From Ruminococcus flavefaciens (GTDB lineage: Bacteria; Bacillota; Clostridia; Oscillospirales; Ruminococcaceae), in assembly GCA_002310115.1 (NCBI GenBank), contig DBYI01000081.1:34308-41624 (forward strand): 7,317 nucleotides of DNA, written 5' to 3'. The translations under genes were made by a program, and so were the position numbers. The notes under the pieces were generated by a model. That model was given only the letters and a program-made list of their open reading frames with translations. It made no database searches and had not been told where the DNA came from. Positions 1-4,746 of this stretch are shown one piece after another (position 1 is the stretch's first letter; each line of letters begins with the position of its first letter).

Positions 1-248
1 AGTGACGGCTGAAAGCTGAAATCAAATTCGTTTATTTCTTTCAGATAAGGGAAATTAGCAACTTTAACGCATCCGGTTATTGCTTGTTCTTTCCTGAAAT
101 CCATTTCCATTTGGGTCAGTTCATACAATGAATCCAGAGCAGTCTTTGTTCCGGTCGCTATCATATCAAGATATGTATCCAGATTGTCCTTAAAGCGCTT
201 TAAATTCAATTCATCTAGGTTATTCATCAAAATGTTGTAATTATCCAT
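1..248 (-). CDS. istB: IS21-family helper ATPase IstB, N-terminal part (runs off left edge)
   Basis: The first 82 codons of a minus-strand gene read from ATG at 248-246 and stay open to the window edge. The protein starts MDNYNILMNNLDELNLKRF and later contains FRKEQAITG, VANFPYLKEI and FDFSFQPS. This pattern of an N-terminal helical region, then ARFPYxK and DFDFSFQPS, is characteristic of IstB, the AAA+ helper ATPase that works with the IstA transposase in IS21 transposition. The P-loop ATPase domain would follow and lies outside the window, so intactness cannot be judged. The start is supported by AAAGGAG at 265-259, ten bases upstream. IstB belongs directly downstream of istA, but only a possible istA tail is present here, so the element is probably truncated on its istA side. 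Confidence 0.85.
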   Translation of the reverse strand, partial: MDNYNILMNNLDELNLKRFKDNLDTYLDMIATGTKTALDSLYELTQMEMDFRKEQAITGCVKVANFPYLKEINEFDFSFQPS

Positions 249-258
249 ATTATTGGTT

Positions 259-265
259 CTCCTTT
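259..265 (-). promoter_or_regulatory. Ribosome binding site of istB
   Basis: AAAGGAG on the minus strand, ten bases before the ATG at 248-246. It fixes the istB start. Confidence 0.7.
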
Positions 266-282
266 GATTAAAGCTCAATCCA

Positions 283-354
283 TCATAATAGCTGTGCTAT
301 TTCTTCTTCAGTTAGTGGAAGATCAAGCGGCAGATAATCATTATTATCTTCACA
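283..354 (-). pseudogene. Possible 3' tail of istA (23 codons), truncated
   Basis: A 23-codon open stretch on the minus strand ends in TGA at 285-283, 34 bases upstream of the istB start. Its end reads NDYLPLDLPLTEEEIAQLL. This acidic, ordered-looking peptide sits exactly where the IstA C-terminus should end in an IS21 istA-istB operon. The frame is closed by TAA at 357-355, with only unrelated sequence further upstream, so the body of istA is missing. The assignment rests mainly on position. I do not recognise the peptide itself with certainty. Confidence 0.3.
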
Positions 355-362
355 TTATCTAA

Positions 363-545
363 TATTATCATTCATACCATTTTGCACACAGTTTCGGCTG
401 TGAAGATTTTGAGCTTCAGAAAAATAGTTTGCGTGAAAAAAGTGGTAAGAGCAGTACTTTCATTTACCGTGCGATTGTTGAAGGAGATATAATGCGAAGC
501 TATGGTTTTTACTACCATTCTACTTTTATCTTCGTTTTTGAGTAA
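363..545 (+). other. Unrecognised plus-strand open frame, probably a decayed gene fragment
   Basis: A frame of 60 codons is open from just after TAA (360-362) to TAA at 543-545. It reads plausibly as protein, with peptides such as GCEDFELQKNSLREK, GKSSTFIYRAIVEGDI and RSYGFYYHSTFIFVFE. It has no clear start near its beginning. A GAAGGAGATATA-ATG arrangement at 480-494 lies inside it and would give only a 17-residue peptide. I do not recognise the family. It may be an upstream part of the same decayed gene as the GH9 relic that follows in another frame, or debris from a separate insertion. It may also be chance. Confidence 0.2.
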
Positions 546-600
546 TGGTTTTCAGGAATTGCATATTCGTATTCAACATTTATGTCATTTTTATCGTAAT

Positions 601-827
601 TTAGGTACTGATATTTACAGTGACAGCGAACATAATATGCTGACCAATGTGCTCAATTATTTCTATCAGAATCGTTCAGGTGCAGATATCGAGTCAAAAT
701 ATATCACATCGGGTGAAAAAGATAAACTCGCACACGCAGGCGTTCATAAGACAGATATGGGCTATGTTCAGAATAAATGGAAAATGAATATCTGTCAGAC
801 TATGGAAATACTACGGACAAAATCCAA
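601..827 (+). pseudogene. Relic of a glycoside hydrolase family 9 endoglucanase (Ig-like domain / catalytic domain junction)
   Basis: Read from 601, the frame gives LGTDIYSDSEHNMLTNVLNY, then FYQNRSGADIESKYITSG and HAGVHKTDMGYVQNKW. This matches the segment where the N-terminal Ig-like domain of GH9 cellulases passes into the catalytic domain: IGxDIYSxxLTxALNYFYQNRSGIxIExKYITxG, followed by an AGH..D motif. Near 777 the likely reading shifts by one frame and continues ENEYLSDYGNTTDKIQ to 827. The catalytic-domain core (WYDAGD motif onward, catalytic Asp and Glu) is absent, and no start, signal peptide or carbohydrate-binding module is seen. The piece is therefore a truncated, frameshifted remnant of a beta-1,4-glucanase gene. 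Family recognition is from memory of conserved motifs. Confidence 0.6.
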
Positions 828-845
828 GTCTGTACATTTATCCTG

Positions 846-874
846 TTGACTTTCACGCAAAAGCATGATATAAT
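846..874 (+). promoter_or_regulatory. Sigma-A type promoter of the AGCS symporter gene
   Basis: TTGACT at 846-851 and a consensus TATAAT at 869-874 are separated by exactly 17 bp. Transcription would start near 881, leaving a leader of about 25 nt before the ATG at 906. That is too short for a riboswitch or attenuator. The -35 box lies just past the GH9 relic, so the promoter abuts or partly reuses the relic DNA. Confidence 0.85.
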
Positions 875-892
875 TTTAACGAAGTTTAAGAC

Positions 893-897
893 AGGAG
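893..897 (+). promoter_or_regulatory. Ribosome binding site of the AGCS gene
   Basis: AGGAG, eight bases before ATG 906. It decides the start in favour of 906 over the in-frame upstream ATG at 777. Confidence 0.85.
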
Positions 898-905
898 ATG
901 TGTCA

Positions 906-2327
906 ATGGATAAGATCAACGATATAATCAGTCAGATTGACAGCTATGTATGGGGACTTCCGCTTATTATCCTCATCATGGCTTGCGGAATATTACTTAC
1001 ATTCAGACTGAGATTTTTGCAGGTACATAAACTTGGCAAGGCATTGAAGTACATGGTGAAGAATGAAGAGGAAGGCAACGGTGAAGTATCAAGCTTCGCG
1101 GCACTTTGCACCGCTCTCTCGGCTACCGTCGGAACAGGCAATATAATCGGAGTCGCAACGGCTATTTCGGCAGGCGGTTCAGGAGCTCTGTTCTGGATGG
1201 AGCTTGCCGCATTTTTCGGTATGGCTACAAAATACGCAGAGGGAATGCTTGCGGTAAAATACCGTATCAAGGACGAAAACGGCAATATCCTCGGCGGTCC
1301 TTTCTATTATATTGAAAACGGACTCGGAAAGAAATGGAAATGGCTTGGTAAAATGTTTGCAATTTTTGGGCTCCTTGCAGGTATCATGGGAATAGGTACT
1401 ATAACCCAGATAAACGGTATCACATCAGCTGCAAATAATTTTTTTGACCCGCAGCAAAGTCATACAGTTTCTGTATTCGGCATGGAATACACTTGGACTA
1501 CCGTAATTGCAGGTGCTGTAATAACTCTGCTGACCGCACTTATCGTTATTGGCGGCATCAAGCGTATTGCCACTGTTTCAGAGATAGTAGTCCCCGTAAT
1601 GATAATCGCTTATGCAGGCTGCTGTCTTATCATTATTTTCTGCCATATAACAGAGATACCCACGGCATTATCATCTATCATCAAAGGCGCATTCAGCCTT
1701 AAAGCTGCCGCAGGCGGTGCGGCTGGAACTGTAATGATGTACGCTATGAAAAGCGGTGTTGCAAGAGGTATCTTCTCAAACGAAGCAGGCCTCGGCTCTG
1801 CACCTATTGCAGCCGCTGCCGCCAAAACCAACGAGCCTGTACGTCAAGGTCTTGTTACTATGACAGGTACATTCATCGACACTATCATTGTCTGTACAAT
1901 GACCGGTCTCGCCATAATCATGTCAGGAAGCCACAATACCTCTGAACTTAAAGGCGTTATGATAACTATGGATGCATTTGACTACGGGCTGCCGTTCAGC
2001 GAGAGAATATCCTCGTTCATACTCATGTCCTGTCTTGCAGTGTTTGCGTTTACCACCATACTCGGCTGGAACTATTATTCGGAGCGCTGCCTTTCTTATC
2101 TGACAGGCGCTAACAAAAATATAACAGGAATATATCGCTGGGTGTACATCGCCGCTGTTTTCATAGGTCCTTACCTTGCTGTTGAAGCAGTCTGGAATCT
2201 GGCGGACATATTCAACGGTCTTATGGCAATACCTAATGTTGTAGCGATAATCCTGCTCTCGGGAGTAATATCCTCCGAGACAAAAGATTACTTAACAAGA
2301 CTAAAAGCAGGAAAAGTAAAGGAATAA
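906..2327 (+). CDS. Na+:alanine (or glycine) symporter, AGCS family
   Basis: This 473-residue integral membrane protein has the usual AGCS length. These carriers (SSF-unrelated, APC-superfamily fold) take up alanine or glycine with sodium across the cytoplasmic membrane. Family marks include VGTGNIIGVA (75-84), GGSGALFWMELAAFFG (90-105, the AGCS signature region), KYAEG (109-113), GGPFYYIENGLG (130-141), and the highly conserved SGVARGIFSNEAGLGSAP (283-300) followed by PVRQGL (311-316). About 10-11 hydrophobic segments are visible, for example 15-34, 199-217, 227-246 and 370-388. The start is ATG 906 because AGGAG (893-897) lies eight bases upstream and the promoter sits at 846-874. The same frame stays open back to an ATG at 777, but that start lies upstream of the promoter and encodes GH9 relic sequence. 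The gene appears intact and monocistronic. Alanine versus glycine preference cannot be read from sequence. Confidence 0.95.
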   Translation: MDKINDIISQIDSYVWGLPLIILIMACGILLTFRLRFLQVHKLGKALKYMVKNEEEGNGEVSSFAALCTALSATVGTGNIIGVATAISAGGSGALFWMELAAFFGMATKYAEGMLAVKYRIKDENGNILGGPFYYIENGLGKKWKWLGKMFAIFGLLAGIMGIGTITQINGITSAANNFFDPQQSHTVSVFGMEYTWTTVIAGAVITLLTALIVIGGIKRIATVSEIVVPVMIIAYAGCCLIIIFCHITEIPTALSSIIKGAFSLKAAAGGAAGTVMMYAMKSGVARGIFSNEAGLGSAPIAAAAAKTNEPVRQGLVTMTGTFIDTIIVCTMTGLAIIMSGSHNTSELKGVMITMDAFDYGLPFSERISSFILMSCLAVFAFTTILGWNYYSERCLSYLTGANKNITGIYRWVYIAAVFIGPYLAVEAVWNLADIFNGLMAIPNVVAIILLSGVISSETKDYLTRLKAGKVKE

Positions 2328-2330
2328 AAA

Positions 2331-2366
2331 AGAGACCTCACAGATGAAACTGTGAGGTCTCTTTTT
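2331..2366 (+). terminator. Intrinsic terminator of the AGCS gene
   Basis: A perfect 13-bp stem (2331-2343 with 2350-2362) has a six-base loop ATGAAA and is followed by a T run (2362-2366). It begins four bases after the stop codon. The A run at 2326-2330 extends the pairing, so the hairpin could also act on the opposite strand. Confidence 0.95.
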
Positions 2367-2384
2367 AAGTCATATCCGCACGGG

Positions 2385-2680
2385 GATAATTTTTGTATGG
2401 CTTGTATCAGCCATTAACTGAATTTGATTGGGTACGAAAATTAGTAAAGCGGAACAATCTACCGTATTTTACTCCACATTCCCTCAGACATACCCATGCA
2501 ACGCTTCTGATTGCTGAAGGAGTTAGCATTCCGACTGTATCTCGTCGACTGGGGCACTCCAGTATCGCAACGACAAGTAAGATATATATTCACGCTATTC
2601 AGTCCGCAGACGAGATTGCGTCAAACGCCCTTGAGGATAAACTCAAACTTGAAAGGCTCAAGGAAGATGAAAGCATATAA
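2385..2680 (+). pseudogene. C-terminal relic of a tyrosine recombinase / phage-type integrase
   Basis: From TTG 2393 the frame encodes 95 residues of the catalytic domain of a tyrosine recombinase, as found in phages and conjugative transposons. It contains TPHSLRHTHATLLI (conserved H29 and R32), the LGHSS box (H55), and SKIYIHA with the nucleophile candidate Y65, ending in a charged tail and TAA at 2678-2680. The N-terminal DNA-binding domains and the first catalytic arginine are missing, so it cannot recombine DNA. A few more family-like codons (GDNF, from 2385) lie in another frame just upstream, indicating a frameshift in addition to the truncation. The relic begins about 20 bp past the AGCS terminator. 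Its 3' end points toward the 3' end of tRNA-Ala, the usual position of an integrase next to a tRNA attachment site. Confidence 0.85.
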
Positions 2681-2685
2681 AAATG

Positions 2686-2715
2686 GGCTCTCTATTACAG
2701 AAAGCCTTATTTTTT
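2686..2715 (+). terminator. Probable intrinsic terminator after the integrase relic
   Basis: GGCTCTCT (2686-2693) pairs with AGAAAGCC (2699-2706) with one mismatch around a five-base loop. It is followed by TTATTTTTT (2707-2715). It starts six bases after the relic's stop codon. Confidence 0.6.
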
Positions 2716-2824
2716 GTCATGTAGCCAGTTCATCATTTACGATTATGAGGCACGCTTTCTTGTTCAGCATAACGGAAATCTTAACGGGAATCTACTATTT
2801 TCTACTTTCCCAAAGCATAATAGC

Positions 2825-2863
2825 AAAAAACAAAGCCTATGTTTTTGGCTAAACATAGGCTTT
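2825..2863 (-). terminator. Intrinsic terminator of tRNA-Ala
   Basis: On the minus strand a perfect 13-bp stem (2863-2851 with 2844-2832) has a six-base loop and is followed by G and six T (2831-2825). It starts five bases after the encoded CCA of the tRNA. Confidence 0.9.
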
Positions 2864-2868
2864 TCCGT

Positions 2869-2944
2869 TGGTGGAGCATAGGGGACTTGAACCCCTGACC
2901 CCCACACTGCCAGTGTGATGCGCTCCCAACTGCGCTAATGCCCC
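2869..2944 (-). tRNA. tRNA-Ala, anticodon GGC
   Basis: A 76-base tRNA including an encoded CCA. The acceptor stem GGGGCAT/ATGCTCC has seven pairs with one G-U. The D arm is GCGC...GCGC. The anticodon stem TCACA/TGTGG encloses the loop CTGGCAG, giving anticodon GGC, which reads GCC and GCU alanine codons. The T arm is AGGGG-TTCAAGT-CCCCT. It has its own promoter and terminator and is therefore a single-gene unit. The 3' end faces the integrase relic. Confidence 0.97.
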
Positions 2945-2955
2945 AAACTGTTAAA

Positions 2956-2984
2956 AGTATAGCACATTATTACAGTTCTGTCAA
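2956..2984 (-). promoter_or_regulatory. Sigma-A promoter of tRNA-Ala
   Basis: On the minus strand, consensus TTGACA at 2984-2979 and TATACT at 2961-2956 are 17 bp apart. Transcription would start near 2949, a few bases before the tRNA 5' end at 2944. The -35 box starts only six bases past the stop codon of the lipoprotein gene. Confidence 0.9.
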
Positions 2985-2990
2985 GGGCCT

Positions 2991-4145
2991 TTAATAATAT
3001 ATTGCGTAACCGTTGGCTTCAGAAGCTTCAACTGCATCAATCTGCTTGTTTATGATATCTGGATCATTTATCCATTCAAGTTCTGCAGAGCTTCCTGCCC
3101 ATTTGTCTTCGCGTCCTAACTTATAAGCCGCAAGTCCTATTATAAGTGAAACCACACTTTCATCCGTAAGCTTCACCCACTCCTCTAAAGTTGTCAGGAA
3201 TGGCATTGTCTCATTATCAAAGCCATAGTAAATCTGCGGAACAATATAATCGCAGAATCCACTTTCACTCCCCCATTTTCTCACATCCGCATACTGAGTT
3301 TCATAGTCTGCCCTGATATTTCCCTGTGGACTTATGCCAAACAGAAGTCTTTCATCCTTTTCTTTGACTGTGTCATAGAGCTTCTTTACAAATCTGCTCA
3401 CATTCTCGGTACGCCATGCAGCAAGATCCGAAGCTCCGCTTATTTCAAAAGCTTCGCTGTCAAAATCTGGAGAAGTCGTCGGGTAAAAGTAATCATCGAT
3501 ATGAACTCCGTCAACGTTATATTTTTCCAATATTTCCCTAACCGAATCACCGAGGAATTCAATAGTTTCGGAATAAGCAGGATCAAGATACCATCTGCCA
3601 TTCACGTTCTTAACAAAGGGTTTACCCATGTTTATCCACTTCTTAACTATGAATCTGTCAGGTAAAGCCTGCATTTGCTCATCAGTCTGCATACGTAAAG
3701 GATTTATCCAAGCATGAACTGAAATACCACGCTTATGAGCTTCATCGATCACTATAGCAAGAGGATCATAGTTTCCATCAAGATATACTCCCTTTGGGTA
3801 AATATCGGACGAATAATAGGCATCGCCGCTTGGATGAACATGAAAATATACTGTATTCACTTTATCTGCATCTGCATTATCAAGTATTTCCGCCACACTA
3901 TTTCGGAAGTCATCCTCACTTTTCCCTTGCATATACTCGGGGAACTTTACATATGGAAGCCACATTCCAACTTGTTTCGGATAATTAATTGGAACGTAGC
4001 CACTCTTTAATTCTGTTGTACTTGCTATTTTATTATACTCCTCACTGATTCCGCTCTTAGTTGGCAGCATTGCTGTCGAGCAGCCTGACGATATAAGAAA
4101 AGCTGCCGTACTGATGGCTGTAATTAACTTTTTTATAACTATCAC
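2991..4145 (-). CDS. GHL10/DUF187 glycoside-hydrolase-like lipoprotein
   Basis: This is a protein of up to 384 residues. The N-terminus (KKLITAISTAAFLISSGC) is a lipoprotein signal peptide with lipobox Cys22, so the mature protein should be anchored to the outer face of the membrane. The rest fits the glycosyl-hydrolase-like 10 family (PF02638), a TIM-barrel fold thought to act on cell-surface or other polysaccharides; the substrate is unknown. Family marks are NTVYFHVHPSGDAYYSSDIYP (97-117), AHKRGISVHAWINPLR (136-151), YNVDGVHIDDYFYP (209-222, with acidic D217 and D218), FGISPQGN (269-276) and DYIVPQIYYGF (299-309). The start is uncertain. GTG 4145 opens the frame but overlaps the ribosome binding site, while the well-spaced start would be an ATA at 4136. 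The protein ends at NGYAIYY, where I would expect family members to continue, so a short C-terminal loss is possible. The GNAT gene lies 37 bp upstream and could share a transcript. Confidence 0.88.
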   Translation of the reverse strand: MIVIKKLITAISTAAFLISSGCSTAMLPTKSGISEEYNKIASTTELKSGYVPINYPKQVGMWLPYVKFPEYMQGKSEDDFRNSVAEILDNADADKVNTVYFHVHPSGDAYYSSDIYPKGVYLDGNYDPLAIVIDEAHKRGISVHAWINPLRMQTDEQMQALPDRFIVKKWINMGKPFVKNVNGRWYLDPAYSETIEFLGDSVREILEKYNVDGVHIDDYFYPTTSPDFDSEAFEISGASDLAAWRTENVSRFVKKLYDTVKEKDERLLFGISPQGNIRADYETQYADVRKWGSESGFCDYIVPQIYYGFDNETMPFLTTLEEWVKLTDESVVSLIIGLAAYKLGREDKWAGSSAELEWINDPDIINKQIDAVEASEANGYAIYY

Positions 4146-4148
4146 CTC
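4141..4148 (-). promoter_or_regulatory. Ribosome binding site that questions the GHL10 gene start
   Basis: GAGGTGAT on the minus strand is an eight-base match to the anti-Shine-Dalgarno. It covers GTG 4145-4143, the only standard in-frame start nearby. The codon at the correct distance is ATA 4136-4134, eight bases past GAGG. Confidence 0.75.
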
Positions 4149-4149
4149 G

Positions 4150-4164
4150 CTGCATTATATGCAG
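4150..4164. repeat. Perfect 6-bp inverted repeat CTGCAT-TAT-ATGCAG
   Basis: A 15-base palindrome lies one base upstream of the GHL10 ribosome binding site, in the 37-bp gap after the GNAT gene. On the minus strand it includes a TATAAT (4159-4154). It could be an operator over a -10 box or simply a small hairpin. No good -35 box is seen at the proper distance. Confidence 0.4.
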
Positions 4165-4182
4165 TAACCGGACATGATATGC

Positions 4183-4650
4183 TCATTTTTTCTCATAAAA
4201 TACTATAGTCATCCTATCATTTATTACCTTGGTTTCGCCCGTCTGACGATAGCCCATTTTCTCATATAAGTGACAGTTGCCTTCCTCCTGTAATATAGTA
4301 TCAAGACACCAGTTATCTTTACCGTGAATTTTCTCCACAGCTCTAATAGCAGCCTGTGCGAGGCCGTTTCCTCTATGATTTTTCATAATAAATATAGGCG
4401 AAATTCTCTTGGCAGAACCATCCTTCATATCAACAACACGGACAGCTCCGACGGTATTTTCTCCGTTCATAATGAAATAGTAGTATGTATAAGTTTGAAT
4501 AAGCCTCTCCTTCACACGACTAATTGACTCATTTGCAGGACTAATCTCATAATCATGATACTTTTCAAGAAGCTCGGAAAATGCTTCTACCTGCATTTTC
4601 CACAATCTTTCGCATTCTGACATACCTATACGCTTTAGCTTGATATTCAT
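4183..4650 (-). CDS. GNAT-family N-acetyltransferase
   Basis: A 155-residue single-domain cytoplasmic protein of typical GNAT length. These enzymes move an acetyl group from acetyl-CoA to an amine. The acetyl-CoA binding motif A is ISPIFIMKNHRGNGLAQAAI (83-102), with the pyrophosphate loop HRGNGLAQ in the R/QxxGxG/A position. Motif B is NCHLYEKMGYRQTGE (125-139), the usual Y-EK-GF/Y segment. Start ATG 4650-4648 is preceded by GAGGTGA (4660-4654) at good spacing. The acceptor substrate cannot be told from sequence. The gene lies downstream of the rpoC terminator and 37 bp upstream of the GHL10 lipoprotein gene, with which it may form a two-gene unit. I see no convincing promoter of its own. 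Confidence 0.9.
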   Translation of the reverse strand: MNIKLKRIGMSECERLWKMQVEAFSELLEKYHDYEISPANESISRVKERLIQTYTYYYFIMNGENTVGAVRVVDMKDGSAKRISPIFIMKNHRGNGLAQAAIRAVEKIHGKDNWCLDTILQEEGNCHLYEKMGYRQTGETKVINDRMTIVFYEKK

Positions 4651-4693
4651 ATTTCACCTCAATATGTGAAAGAAAAAAGTCAATAATACTTTC

Positions 4694-4742
4694 AAAAAAT
4701 TAAAGGCTCCCGAAGATTATAACATCAATCCTCGGGAGCTTT
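4694..4742 (-). terminator. Intrinsic terminator of the rpoC transcript
   Basis: On the minus strand AAAGCTCCCGAGGATT (4742-4727) pairs with AATCTTCGGGAGCCTTT (4718-4702), with one bulged C and one G-T pair around an eight-base loop. It is followed by AATTTTTT (4701-4694). It starts four bases after the rpoC stop codon. Confidence 0.95.
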
Positions 4743-4746
4743 GACT

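Noticed and set aside
777..905. Upstream in-frame start (ATG 777) for the AGCS symporter
   Set aside because: It precedes the promoter (846-874), has no good ribosome binding site, and adds 43 residues that belong to the GH9 relic rather than the carrier. ATG 906 has AGGAG at the right distance.
875..905. Possible glycine riboswitch upstream of the amino acid symporter
   Set aside because: The leader between the predicted transcript start and the start codon is only about 25 nt, too short for a riboswitch.
951..965. GGGGACTT near 953 as a copy of the tRNA-Ala 3' end (attachment-site repeat)
   Set aside because: Only eight bases match the tRNA complement and they lie inside the conserved coding region of the AGCS gene. 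This is chance.
944..1831. Minus-strand and off-frame open readings inside the AGCS gene
   Set aside because: They are antisense or shifted shadows of a clearly conserved transporter, with no ribosome binding sites or recognisable domains.
2716..2824. Small gene or attachment site between the integrase relic and the tRNA terminator
   Set aside because: Short open readings exist on both strands, but none has a ribosome binding site or a familiar peptide, and no repeat of the tRNA end is present.
2511..2852. 113-codon plus-strand frame overlapping the integrase relic and the tRNA terminator
   Set aside because: It overlaps the recognisable recombinase frame and two terminator hairpins, and its translation has no protein-family features.
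4661..4742. Separate promoter for the GNAT gene
   Set aside because: TATAAT (4721-4716) lies in the loop of the rpoC terminator with only a poor -35 (TCAAAG) at 17 bp. TTGACT near 4683 has no -10 at proper spacing before the ribosome binding site. Neither is convincing.
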